Origin: Nectonema munidae
Lineage: Eukaryota > Nematomorpha > Nectonematoida > Nectonematidae
Length of the DNA: 64,000 nt
Assembly: GCA_030549495.1 (NCBI GenBank)
Contig: JAUIRK010000207.1
Coordinates: 248,001 to 312,000, forward strand
Reading direction: 5' to 3'
Shown: positions 30,331-48,102 of the stretch, piece after piece
How the letters are laid out: each line of letters begins with the position of its first letter
Position numbering within the stretch: position 1 is the first letter of the stretch
Position numbers and translations under genes: made by a program
Notes under the pieces: model-generated
The model's database searches: none
The model's input: the letters and a program-made list of their open reading frames with translations, nothing else
What the model was told of the DNA's origin: nothing

Positions 30331-33300
30331 GTTAAAAAACTTTAAACTTTAAACGTTGGGGGTGAAAAATCATTATGGATTCAAATAAGTAAATATTTTT
30401 TTGGGATAGCTGATTTGAGAACAAAAAACCTTTGAGAAGATAAGGAAGAAGGATGAGAAAGAAATTTATAGTTAGAAATGTCAAAATTATTTGTCAAAGG
30501 GATTAAGCCAAATGTTTTAAACGCAAACTAGCGATACCGAATTTTTGTTCACACTATTAATTCTATTGATTAAACAACATAAGTCGCCAAATTTTGAATA
30601 CAAGGATTGGCAATTAAAAGACAATAACGAAATCATCACTAAAAGCAGGAACACTATCAAAATCTTAAAGATCGGACGACTTCAATTAAAAAAAAATAGA
30701 AAATTCACTTGGACGTCTTTCAAATAAATCAATACTTTAATCTGAAGCAGAACTGTTAAAGGTTTGGTTCAGAAGAAAATTCAAGTTAAATTCATTGGTC
30801 GTATCGCGTTTGTTTTTCTCACCTTGCAGTAAATAAAAGAATTTAGATCAAGGACTGATTTAAGATGATTTAGATTATCCAAGCATGTTTCTAGAATTAA
30901 GGAGTTATCTGAAGTTTTTTTACAGTTTTTGATGCAAAGGTTATTCACATTAGGTTTCAATTTTTATTTAATATGACACAAAATACCATTTTTCGTATCA
31001 TTGAAAAACATATGAATCTTAACTGATAATGAGGAATTAAAATTAATAGACATTTTAGATTGATGCATTTATGGACTACATCAGAATAAGTGGATTTGAT
31101 TTGAGAAGGAACTTTATTTGAATACCCACTGCTACTATACTTTAGAGTTAATTAAATTTAACTTAGCAGTTCTATTACATTCTTAATTTCTTCAGTAAAT
31201 ATAGTAGCACTAAATATAATTGGTTCATTCAAGAAAAATTTCAAAGATTTAACACAATAGTAAATTTAGCAAAAGAAAAATGAGAATTGATTCAACTCCA
31301 ATACTTCAGTATGTGGTAGCTATATATTAGACTTGAGACCGTAGTTATCTCAAGTGAGACTTGCGTGTATAGTTATCGTTACTTTGAACAAAAAAGGGGC
31401 TCGTTATCGTTATCGTTTAATTAGAAATTTTTGGTCGTTTTTCGTTATCGTTAACTTAATAAAAGGTTTCGTTACTTTTCGTTAATTTTATCTAAAAAAA
31501 TGTGTAACTATTTTTAGAAAATAACAAAAATATTATTAAAATTCAAATACATAATTGTGTTTAAAGTTTTGTAATTTGGAAATATCACATATAATTTGCT
31601 GAAATGGGTTCAAATGAAAGATTAAAATAACAAAAACATTCTAAAATATTTTGTCTAGGTGTTGAAAATAGAGTTTTCAATTTAGTTTAAAAATAGTAAG
31701 CTGTTTGAAAATTTTGACCAAAATGTTGGACTAAGCTAGTGTTTCTGAAAATTATATTTTTTGGGAAATTTTTTTATCACAAAACTTTATTTATGAATGC
31801 TTGGTTTGAATTATTAACAAAAATGTCGTTATTTTCCCAACTGTATAAATCCTTTCTGATTCCTTTGATTGCATAATGGAGTGGGACATCAAAGCACCTC
31901 TCTCTATTTATATATAAGCACACAGAAGTGACCTATGCAGTCTTTGTATTTAGCATTTAGCCTTCTGCCTCTCCTCTCTCTCTCCCTTCCTTGCGACATT
32001 GAACAAACAGAGTGATTGTTTGACTCGAACCAACTATTCTGTAATCACTATAATATGTATATAAAAGAGAATCAAAGAGATTATGGTTAAATTACGCAAA
32101 ATTTGATACGCAAACTGATAAAAGAGCAGCATTCATTCATTCATTCATTCCTGCGTAAAAAAGGCGCAGAGACTAAATAGCTTTAGTGTACCTATAGTGT
32201 TCATATACGAAAAGACTTCCTCATTGTTTACTTTGAAACGAATTATTGCTCGCCATTATTTGCTGACGCGCTTTATTGGATGTTTGTCTAGTTTGCAAAA
32301 GAAGCAGAAAAACGTAAAGTTAATAACATGATGTGCACAATGTAAATAAATATAACAACAATGACGAAGAAGATGTGAAAAACACGCCATTACTTCCTCA
32401 AAAGATGAGTTGGAAAATGAAGTCAAACACGCAGACATCCGTACCCATTTTAACTTGTCCAAGGCATAGGCCTGGGCATGTATGTTTACCGTTAATTTAA
32501 AATCATAATGCAAAAATTCAATCCATTGAAAAATGAGATCTTTCCACTTTCTTACTAGCGATCATTGATTTGTTCAAACTAAAATAGTTTTCTTTCTTTC
32601 TCTTATTTTACTTTTTCGGAGTTAAAGGGAACATTATAATTCTTGCAGAATGAAGCAACTTTTAATTTATATTTATCCTTTTTCAAACGTATAATAAAAT
32701 GTGGGTATGGTAATTATTTTTAAAAAATTCTATAATTAAATTTTTTCAAGGTAACATTTTCTTACATGTGTTTAACTACATTCTTTTTTGAAAAAAATAA
32801 ATAATTAACTCTAAAACCATTTTAAGAGTTCAGGTTTGTGTGGTGAATATTTTTTTGTATTTCCAAAATTCAAATTATTCCTTGAAGAAAATTTTGCTCA
32901 ATATTCATAATGTGAATAAGAGGTAATCAATTATTATGCAAGTTTTTATTTTGTTGTAGATATATTTGGTACACAAAAATCTTTTGTCTTTAATACCTAT
33001 ATTTAATGTAAAACCTTTTTTATGATTATCAAGTGATATGTGTTACAATTTTTAACAGATATCTCTTTTCAGATGTTATATTATTTAGTCAACTTCTTAA
33101 AAAAAAGTTTCATATAAAAAAGAATGTCTTCAAGTTAAATTTACTATTAGAAAATATTAGTGTGTCGAATGATTTTTAGAGAAAAAATGAGTTAATTTCA
33201 TAGGCTAAGCAAGTGAACATGTTTTATAATTTCAGAGAATTCAAATAACAAAAATATGTTGCTACTTCAGGGAATAAAAGTTCAACCAAAATGTACTACA

Positions 33301-34300
33301 AAGCTTATAGGTTTGTCGTTTGGAAATATTGACATTTTTCCAGTTAGCACGAAGCTTATCTTTGGAGTTCTTTTTGATGTGTAAAATTTTGCCATTTTTA
33401 CATTATGAAGAAGTATAATTGTTGAGCTGATTCACAATGGCACGGTATCTATATCAAATGCTTCGTATGTCGGGAATGACGATATTTTCTTTGACTTCTT
33501 TGTCCTAGCAGAGCTCTTAATCCCTTATCTCCTGACTAAGTCTCACCCATTCATTAGTATTTATATATTCACTAAAATGCCATTAAAATTTATGTATGGT
33601 AATTTATTCAAATAATGTCCATGCTTTGAGCGGTATTTATACAATACTGCTTTGCACAATAACGTTTCCATTCGTTACATACATCGCGTCTGTGTTGTAC
33701 ATATGTTCACATTTATATGCATGGTGAAAGAACATTTTCATATCTCTACTTCTTATCATCTCTACACCTTCTTGATAATAATGCATTTTACAAGTAATAA
33801 AAATCTGCATATTTGATCACATAGCAATGCCTTCATTGCCTATATATGCCGAGTGTATGAAGAAATTCTTTAAAAATTAATGATTCAATTCTAAATGTCT
33901 AATAGAAATGTATTACAATGTACTACATTGGAGAAATGACCCAAAATATTTTGAAACTTTTGGCATAGGGTTATGCATACAAACTACTATTTGCCATTTT
34001 AAAATGTCTGCTATGTTAGAAGACAGTGGTGGCGAACATATGACCGCTTTCCAAAGGTATCAGACAAGATCACGATTCTTCGCACGCAAACCTCTATAAA
34101 AGGTCTTTAATATTCACTTTAGTGAAAAATGTATTCTAGATAACGATTAAATCGTGAATTTTGGGGCCCATTGATTATGTTTAATAATATCTGAAATTGT
34201 TTGAATATTCAAGTTAATATGGTGCCTCAAGTTAATTAACGGTGTCGAGTGAGCCCACGTTAACTCTCGTTTTATTAAATTTATAACCTGGAGGTAAAGT
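30331..34300. other. AT-rich region without recognised genes
   Basis: A GTTATCGTTATCGTTA-rich segment lies at about 31360-31480. A TATATAAG motif at about 31910 is followed by a CT-rich stretch (31975-31995) that resembles a promoter and leader, but no convincing coding exon follows. A short CATT run is at 32135-32155. Minor open frames (32513-32256 minus, 33908-34099 plus) have no recognisable motifs. Confidence 0.4.
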
Positions 34301-34663
34301 CGAAAATTACCCCCTAGAATAATTGCACCCAGAACAACTTCCTTTATATATTTAATAAATCTAATCATTTTAAAAAATATGATTAATTTAAGATTTGGTA
34401 TTTCTGATGTAATTGATTATAATTTAGTTTATAATTTTTTTATTTTTTCTTATTTTTTTTTAAATAGTTAAACTTTTTTTTCAATAATTTTTTAATTGTT
34501 AAAATATTTTTTTCTATTTTTTTAAAATAATAACATTTTTAAATCAATATATCGAGAGCATTTGTCAGGGGGCAATTTAACTAGGGCTGTCCAGGGGGCA
34601 ATTATACAGGGAGGGGCAATTGTCTGGGGGAAATAATCCAGTGGGCAATTGTCCTAGAATCGT
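34301..34663. repeat. Dispersed repeat with GGCAATT-rich inverted ends
   Basis: The left side has AATTACCCCCTAGAATAATTG, the right side a run of GGGCAATT units (GGGGGCAATTTAAC, GGGGGCAATTATAC, GGGGCAATTGTC, GGGCAATTGTCCTAGAA). The core TATATTTAATAAATCTAATC is shared with 19436-19600. The terminal motifs are inverted to each other, so the element could fold into a long hairpin. Confidence 0.55.
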
Positions 34664-35514
34664 TTGTCTCTTTAAAAATTGTCTTACCTATTTTAAAGAT
34701 TGCCTTTTTTACTTTGCCATGCGGCCTCTTAGTTATGAATTTTTAGAGGCGAAACTTTCCTGGAAAAGTTTGCCTACCTCTGGTGTAAACGGATGAAGAA
34801 AATGGATGAAGCTTTAGCTTGCCTTTTAGCTATGAAAAACAAATCATAAAGAGTGGAAATGTTGACCAAATAATTTTAGGTTTTCTGGATCAATTAATGC
34901 TTTTGGCCCAATGGTTCCAACTTTAAATTCCATCAAATAAGATAAAAATGAACAAACTTACAGATGATATGAGCGATTAATGTGTTGCTTTAATATTAAC
35001 CAAATATGGGACATCAATCCTAAAGTTATCTCAATGTTTAAAGGTAAAGAAATCTCATGGATTTAATAGGATATTTGTTTTCTTTGAAAATTTTGCTAAT
35101 AAAATGGACAAAGGTACTCATTGAGTCTTCTTTCATTAATTATAAGGCAACAACGTTGATGTTTATGTGGCACGTTGGGATAATGAAAGTTATTTTGGAA
35201 TAGAAAGTTCCGCATCACTGATATACAATGAACTTTTGAATATAAAACATAAATATTTTTCTATTGGTTTATACCCAAGGCTATTGGATAAGTTTTCATT
35301 TAACAAGTTAAAGGCGGATTTTATTGATATTAAAGTTCTGACATCATTAAAGTAAAATAAGTGATTTATGAGTAAAAGATAAAACACTGCTGTGAAAAAA
35401 AGTGTTCGATCGCTTAAAGTAAAAAAAATGCCTCCTTTTCAGTGTTTTCTTCTTCCCACAACAATTCTTATATTGAATAGGAATAAGTGTTTTTGGAATG
35501 AACAGCCCATCAAC
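34664..35514. other. Spacer with an unrecognised coding-like piece
   Basis: The frame at about 35146-35352 (plus) reads VDVYVARWDNESYFGIESSA and ends KADFIDIKVLTSLK before a stop. It looks like protein but matches nothing I know. It lies just before the Mutator-like element and may belong to it or to an older insertion. Confidence 0.35.
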
Positions 35515-36832
35515 ACGAAAGTGATAAAATTGCAAAAAGGAGGTGATCAAATATGTCACGAGAGATGTGTGTACCGTAGGAATACAACCAATAATGAAAC
35601 GAAAAATTAGAGATGCGTCTCTAAAGGCTGTAAAGGAACTGAAACAACTGCTATTGATTATTGTGATAATAGTGAAGGAGTTTTAGGCAAAAAGCATTCA
35701 CATGCACCCGATATACCACAGGAAAAAGCTAAGATTGTTGAGAGAAGAAGCTTCTTGCACCACCACTTAGAATCATTGCTAACATTACGCAAAATTTTGA
35801 TTGTGAAACTTCGGCTTCCATGACAAAAAGGAAAGCCCTTACGAAATGCATCCAACGAAAAAGAAAAAAGTTGGAAGGCTACTTTCCCCAACCCACTTAC
35901 AGAGATAAACTTACCAGAACATTTTAAAACGATTACAATAGGGATTGCTAAAGAATATTTTCTACTTTATGATGAATGTGATTCCAATGAAATACTAATA
36001 TTGGCAAGTAAAACTATGCTAGACATACTTGCAACTGCTACACACTGGATGTATAACAAGTACACTCAAAATGGTAAAACAATTATTTTATCAACTATAC
36101 ACTATTTGCATGTGTTTACACCTTGCTGACAAATAAAACAAAAGAAACTTATAAAAAAAAAGCCTTTAGTATCTTGAAACAAAAGCACCCAGACTTACAG
36201 CCAAGCACAATTACCACTGATTTTGAGAAACCGGTCATGGATGCTTTCAAATATGTCTTTGAAAATGTAGAGATTCAAGGATCTTTCTTCCATCTTTCAC
36301 AGGCAATTTGGAGGAAAATTCAAAGTATTGGTCTAACTATGTAAATGTTGCGAGCTCCTGACTTTATTGTAAATTGCTTGCTGCATTAGCATTCCTACCA
36401 CCAAATGAAATAACCCAAGCATTTGAAGAATTGATGGATACACTTGAAGATCTTCAAATATATCAAAAGAATGAACAATTATAGTGTTATTTTGAAGATG
36501 CATACACTGGAAGGCCCCAAAGAACAGGAGGAAGAAGAATGCAGCCTTTAGTTTCACCAATGATTTGGAGTGTTGAACAAAGGTCGGATGATTTTTTACC
36601 AAGAACCACGAACAAGCTTGAAGGATGGCACCGAGCAATTCAGACCCTATATGATTCCCCACATCCTTCGTTATGGCGGTTTGTAAGAGGCATTCAAAAG
36701 GAAGGAACTATGCAAAGAACTACGTTGATTGCTTTTTATCAGGCGAAAGAGAGACTACAAGTAAAAAAGCCAAAGAAATTAATGGAAGAATTCAAACTTA
36801 AAAACATAGACTCCAAAATGAAGAAATTTTAA
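35515..36832 (+). pseudogene. Mutator-like (MULE) transposase with FLYWCH zinc finger, broken
   Basis: The N-terminal part (35515-35710) is a FLYWCH zinc finger: ICHERCVYRRNTTNNETKN, then RCVSKGCKGTETTA and KKHSHAPDI. That gives the Y-x-R...C-x-x-x-x-C...H-x-H pattern, with a stop codon where the family has Trp. The MULE core follows: LPEHFKTITIGIAKEYFLLY, ILASKTMLDILATATHW, ITTDFEKPVMDAFKYVF, NVEIQGSFFHLSQAIWRKIQ (the H-W zinc/catalytic region), and TTNKLEGWHRAIQTLYDSPH near the end. DDE catalysis by this family cuts and pastes the element. Frame changes and stops make this a pseudogene. Terminal repeats were not found. Confidence 0.82.
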
Positions 36833-37286
36833 CATTTGAATTTTTAAGTAGCATTACCTATATTATCAAATATTAAAGAATATACTAATAAAATATACTA
36901 AAAGAAGAAAAGATTTTTTAACAAAACCTTGCTTTGTGAATTTTAAATAGATTGTATTAATTTTTTAACTTTCTCTATAAAAGTTTTGACGTTGATGTTA
37001 GAACATGCGACCTTCTTTTTAATGTTATATAAATTTTAAATAAAGTATATCAGCTTTACTATTTTTTAAACTTATAGAAATAGAAATCCTCTCAAGAGAA
37101 CAGTTTCCCATTATTTTTATAATGAATAGGAAAACCTAAGAAATTAGGAATCTTCTGAAAATATGGAGAGATCGTGGTTGAGAAAGTATTTCATTTACTT
37201 TACAAAAACTTCATATTTTCTCACTTCTTAATTTGAATTCCTATTATCATTTTCTCATTTCCTTTCCATTTAATCTATTTTTCTCA
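36833..37286. other. AT-rich spacer
   Basis: Nothing recognised; it may include the 3' end of the Mutator-like element. Confidence 0.4.
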
Positions 37287-37440
37287 GCGTGAGTAAAGTT
37301 GGTTGGATACTGGGTTTCGATAACTCAAGGTCTTGGGTTCGATTCCGCGTCAAGCCTGCTTTCCTCATAGTTCGATACAAGCGGCGCAATTGTGCCTTCT
37401 CGTTGAAAACACCCCGGGGTACCTTTACCTTTACCTTTGT
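37287..37440 (+). repeat. tRNA-derived SINE (family 2)
   Basis: A box-like GTGAGTAAAGTTGGTTGG, then the perfect B box GGTTCGATTCC (37336-37346), a unique body ending GTTGAAAACACCCCGGGGTA, and a CCTTTA tandem tail. It matches the minus-strand copy at 3536-3642. Confidence 0.75.
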
Positions 37441-37600
37441 ATCTCGGATCAATATGACCCACATCACAAGTAGAAGGACATTACGAGCATCTTTTCTTTA
37501 ATTTTGTTTTTCTACTGAAAAAACTGAATTATTTCCCTGCCCCTTGTTCGCTATTCTAATGGCGTTTTCACATCTAGGCTTAAATTTGTGCTCTGAAATC
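37441..37600. other. Spacer between SINE and piggyBac relic
   Basis: Short AT-rich sequence; no feature seen. Confidence 0.4.
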
Positions 37601-38760
37601 AAAGGTTTTATGATTTCATTGACCTAAATTTCTATAAACTTTCGTTTTTTTGTGTTAGAAAATGCTTTACCCCATTCATGATCAACCAGATTCTTCCAGA
37701 TTATAAAAGCATTAAAAACAGAAACATCAATCATGTTCGAAAATACAACCATCGGCCACCTTTTGGTTCTTCTTTTAGAAGAAAAATTCGAAATCATTTG
37801 CTCTAGACTCTAGAGCAACAACAGCACCTTTTGTATTATTATAGTCAAGAACAATTGTTGGATTTTTATTATCTCTATCATTTATTTCACCATTTTTGTG
37901 TAAAGTGTCAGCACATTTCATTGTTCCTGAAAGATAAATTTTCCATAGGAGTTTGAATGAAGCAAAATAGTTTTCATGATGAAATTCGTGAAAAAAGATA
38001 AAAGAAGGATTTCAAATCTTTTGCTCTAAAAATCGCATACTTGGTTGGAGCGGGTTTGTTCTTTAATATATTTGCACTTGAAATTTTACCATCATCCTCA
38101 AAAGGCTTTTCACTCCATGAAAAGAATCCTCTTTTGATTTGAAACATATACTTTGAGTTTCATTTATAAAGTCATCATTGGAACTCATATCTGAAGTGAA
38201 AGAGGCAATAGATATATGACCTTCAGACACTGATAATGAACCGCTACATTCATCCCATACATACTCAGAAGCAGTGGCGGATCCAGGGGGGGGGCTCATG
38301 GGTCTAAGCCCCCTTCCCCCTATGAAAAATGGCTTCGAAAAATACCCTTACTTATGTATACCCTTACATGTATAAAAAATAAATTTTTGCAATTTATTCA
38401 TGGCAAAATAATGTTAAAAATATGAAAACATAGGTAATTATTGATTCTAAAAGACATAATACAGCTGTCGTATTCTCTGAAAATTTTTAGCAAAATTGCA
38501 AAAAATTTAAATAGATTTCACCCCCCCCCCACTGTAAGAAATGTCTGGATCCGCCACTGCTCAGAAGTGTCATCAAAAACATATGTACAAGTATAAAGAA
38601 AACTAGAAAGAAAATAACAAGAAAATGCAACAAATGAGATTTCTTGAAAAAGATAGCCCCTAAAATGTTTAGCAAAAGATGATTCAGAAATTCCACCTGT
38701 TGGAAAAACGAACATTCATCAAATTCACATAATAAATAAGCAATGAGCGTTGTAAGCAAT
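37600..38760 (-). pseudogene. piggyBac transposase relic 2, internally deleted, with MITE insertion
   Basis: On the minus strand, the C-terminal block reads NPTIVLDYNNTKGAVVALES and then, across frame changes, KRWPMVVFSNMIDVSVFNAF and IIWKNLVDHEWGKAF. These are the conserved piggyBac end motifs (Y-N-x-T-K-G-x-V and R-W-P-M). GTMKCADTLHKNG precedes it. The N-terminal piece (YVWDECSGSLSVSEG, MSSNDDFINETQ) is acidic as in other family members. The central catalytic region with the first two aspartates is missing, and VD of the third block has changed. The N-terminal frame continues as TYVFDDTSE on the far side of the 288 bp MITE. Confidence 0.7.
38272..38559. mobile_element. 288 bp hAT-type MITE with perfect 8 bp target duplication
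   Basis: CAGTGGCGGATCCAG (38272-38286) and CTGGATCCGCCACTG (38545-38559) are perfect inverted repeats. CTCAGAAG flanks both sides (38264-38271 and 38560-38567). Runs of G and C just inside each end (GGGGGGGGG and CCCCCCCCCC) are typical of this MITE group. No coding capacity. The perfect duplication indicates a recent insertion. Confidence 0.92.
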
Positions 38761-44541
<5,781 letters not shown>

Positions 44542-45335
44542 GCTGGTTAGAAGTATGATGATGACAATACGCTTACAACAACAATGACAATTATTGTTGC
44601 GCACTTACAGCTCTCTCCCACTATTCCTGTTTCACTTCGCATTCTTTTCCTTCTTGTTCTCTTTACGAAGTTCTGAGAAAAGGTTATCCACCTTTCCACA
44701 AGTATTATTGTAGTGTAATTACAACTTTAGTTCCATACAAATACATACACACTTTGAGTACCTACACATTTACTCATATATAGAGGAAGACAAAAGAAAA
44801 GTACAACAATAGTATCTCTTCCTATGCATATCCTCATACATCTAAATCCATTGTATCTATCAAAGTATAGGTGGAATGTGTGCGTGAGTATACAGGTATA
44901 TATAGCCCTTTCCACAACAAGCTTACTCACATGCTGCAAAAGTTAAGTCAAGCATACAACCATTTGTTTAAAACACAGTTCATGAACCCATATCTATACA
45001 TCCATATAGAGAATAGGCATATAATATATGAATATATATCTACATCTACATAAATAGCTATACTCTTATAAGATGAGTATTGAGGAGATGGCAAAATTTT
45101 GCTACAAAGTTGTGAGTGTTAAAAGATGAAAGGCATTTTTCCTCAAACAAACTTCACATTTTAGAAACGAAATTAGTGAAATTATTATTTTTGAAATAAC
45201 ATTTATGATAAGGAAATAATGTTTGATGTAAAGACTAATCAAATTGTTTCGCTTAAAAGTTTGAAATTTTCTCTAATTTCGCTACTACACTTTTTTTTAA
45301 TTATTTTTTGACAATTGTGTAACAAGTCATACGCG
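44542..45335. other. Spacer with short AC/AT-rich simple sequence
   Basis: Many ATACATACACA- and TATATA-like tracts (44740-45060). No exon recognised on either strand. Confidence 0.4.
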
Positions 45336-45339
45336 GAGC

Positions 45340-45620
45340 ATTCATCATCATCTTCTCCTTCTTCTTCTACACTTTGTCCCAAGTTGGGGGTTGGTGGTCA
45401 TGATCTTGAGCCTCCATTTTCTTCTATCCTCAGCATCATCTTGTTCTCACCCGAGAGTGTGTATTTCTACGCGGAGCATGCATAACCGAGCTGAAATGCA
45501 CTCATCCTCATGTAATTTTTTGCGTTCAGCTGATGCCATGAAAGCATTGAATGCGGATATAAAATATTTGCTCGGTCTTATGAGCTGAATGTTGGAGATT
45601 TAGACCAGGAGACGCTTTTT
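45340..45620 (-). mobile_element. LINE C-terminal fragment (clade uncertain)
   Basis: On the minus strand the frame reads EQDDAEDRRKWRLKIMTTNP, then QLGTKCRRRRRR and a stop. The D-R-x-x-W-R...P...RRRR pattern is the usual last segment of several LINE reverse transcriptase proteins. A stop upstream shows it is decayed. It ends in a small GAT run on that strand (45344-45352), the likely 3' tail. Confidence 0.45.
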
Positions 45621-47926
45621 GTGTTTTGGAATAAGCTTTAGAGGTGAATGCGGGTAAAAGATTTAATCGGGTTATAGTGAGTACCGGCAAAGATTTATTT
45701 CTCTTCTTGCAAGACTCTAAAACACAATCCTATAGAATGTATAGAATATTAGTTAGCTATTTAGTTAATTACTAGTTAGTTAGATAAAGTGTTAACATAT
45801 TAGATGAAACTATATTGATATTTACTTAGTTAATAAGATTTGAATACATTTGAAATAAATTCTTTAAAATTTAGATATAAACTAATTTTTTAGAGATGAC
45901 TCAAGTTTAAGAGAGGATGGCATCATACATCATGCAGGTAGGATTGATGTCATTCCCAATTGAAAATTTAAAACCGGAGAAACTTTTAAAATTTGCATTA
46001 AAAATAAGAAATTAAATTAGCCTTGATAGCGTATTTTTGATTATACAAAAACAAGTATACGACATTTTGAAAGTGTGAACCATTTATTTAATTAATGACT
46101 CAAGAATAATTTTTTTTAAAAAAGGTTCTTTTTGATTTCTTCAATGAAAGCATAATTCGATTTAAAGCAAAAATAGATTGTTTCAGCTTAAAAGAACACA
46201 AATGGTAAGTGTAGTACGAGCTGTCAAAACGTATCTAATGCGGCCGAACTTCTCAAGCAAATGTACATCGCTTATCCTACCTGTCATACTCCTAGTATAA
46301 CTGCGCCATGAAAGAGTTAGCAAGTTATTTAGTTAGTAGGTATAGTGTTGGAGCGATAAGTTCTCCAAGACTGATGTAGTTTAAGATTTATTTTTACGAA
46401 ATCTATTACAAAGTGGCAACATATGGAATTTATTTAGAATTTGGTCAAAGATTAAGAAGGATTATGTAAATATGCCTTAAAATATTTATTTCAATATATA
46501 GAATATGACAAATTCGATCAACATCGGAAACAAGAGCTAAAGAAGGTCATAAAAGTAAGGTGATGAGGATTGAGGAGTATAATTAACTATTATGAAACAA
46601 AAGTGAAAGAATCATTTTATTAACAATATGTCAATTTTAGAGTAATAAAGCAATTTACATGTCAAACATTCAGCCTCCTTGACTTTTCGTTGAAATAGTT
46701 CAAAAACTCGAAAACTTTTTTATGGGTCGAAAACTTCTCTCACAGGAGAAGCAGTTCTGATTCCTATTGTTAGAGCAGCGTGATATTCAAAAAATACCCT
46801 AGACAATTTTATAATATATTTATTGAAACTACCTATGTACAAAGAAAAGACTTCTTCACAAGCGCACTTTATCGGATGTAATTCATTTATACTTATTTAA
46901 GCTTGAAAAAATGAGTGGGGGTGAGGGGTAGAGGGGGCTCAGGTCAAAAATGGAGGGGGGGGGGGGGGCTCAAGCCTTCAAAATAAATAGGGAGCGAGGG
47001 CCCTGTAATATGACATTAAATACATACATGAAATAAGACATAAATACTTTTTAACATTCACTTACTGGAAAAAGGCTTAAGATAACGGAGACTAATTTAC
47101 TTTGTTTTGAGTGTCTAATTTTACATATCGAAGTTGTCAAATTATAGTGTTTTTGATAAGGATGATGATGAGTGGATGGGCCAAAATATTTTTTCCATTT
47201 GTTAACTCAATTTTATATCTTAAATTGATCATACATGAAATAAAGGATTGCAAATTTCCGACATTTATAGTCTTTACCAGATCAACCAATTTCACAAAAT
47301 GTGATACCAGGTTACCAGTAGCTCTTCTTATATTAGTGATGGAAATTGAATCATATTGTCAGAAACAGATTTTATTGGCTTTAGGTTTTCTCAGTATTAA
47401 AGATCTCAAAAAAAAAATTGTGTAATTTTTTAACATACAAACTGATCAATGCGCCACTATTAACCTGGTATACACTGAATATGAAAGAAGTGTAGAGTGT
47501 GCGAGAGTTTCTTGGGTGAGTGTTGTATGTTTGACTTTATTGTGTTTTGTAAAACGGCAAAGGAAGAAGGCCACCAAATTTTTTTAGGAAGAACCCATAG
47601 TCTAAAGAGTTCTTTAACACCTAGAGCTTCCAAAATGTGACCAATAATAATCAACTGATCAAATAATATTTTCAATATCCAGACCTTCACTACAACCAGA
47701 TTATTAGAATGATAATATACAATTATTGCCCAAAAACGTGAATACAGCATTTTACTAATATCTTTTGATGTTAAAAAGGGAGTATTTTTGTTTTGCTAAA
47801 CTTTTTACGCCACATTTACGAGTGATTGCCATAAAAACTCATAAACAATTACGAAGCTTTGTCTCCCTATCACAACATAGATATTAATATGTAGTTTGTT
47901 CTATTAATAGTCCAATCCCTCAGTGC
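45621..47926. other. Gene-poor region with G-rich simple repeats
   Basis: A G-rich segment at about 46915-46980 (up to 15 consecutive G) resembles the interior of the G-run MITEs in this window, but no inverted ends were found. Minor frames at 47111-47425 (plus) and 47750-47460 (minus) lack recognisable motifs. Confidence 0.4.
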
Positions 47927-47929
47927 TTA

Positions 47930-48098
47930 GGGGTCGTTCACAATTGACGTCAACTAAAACTGGGAGGGGGGGGGGTATCCAAAGTTGACATAAGTCAATT
48001 TTGTTAAGTGATATATATCTAAAAGTTGACATGAGGGGGGGGGGGGGGGGGGTTGAAATATATCAAAAAAAAGGTTGACGTCAATTGTGAACGACCCC
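47930..48098. mobile_element. 169 bp MITE with perfect 25 bp inverted repeats and TTA duplication
   Basis: The inverted repeat begins GGGGTCGTTCACAATTGACG; it spans 47930-47954 and, as complement, 48074-48098, without mismatch. TTA flanks both sides (47927-47929 and 48099-48101). A 3 bp TWA target and GGG start suggest PIF/Harbinger. Two G runs (9 and 18 bases) lie inside. Confidence 0.85.
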
Positions 48099-48102
48099 TT
48101 AC

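Noticed and set aside
31905-32060. Promoter and first exon (TATATAAG followed by a CT-rich leader)
   Set aside because: No start codon with a meaningful frame and no matching downstream exon were found; TATA-like sequences are common in this AT-rich DNA.
46915-46980. G-quadruplex regulatory element
   Set aside because: G runs are long enough to form one, but they look like the G-tract interior of MITEs and there is no gene beside them to regulate.
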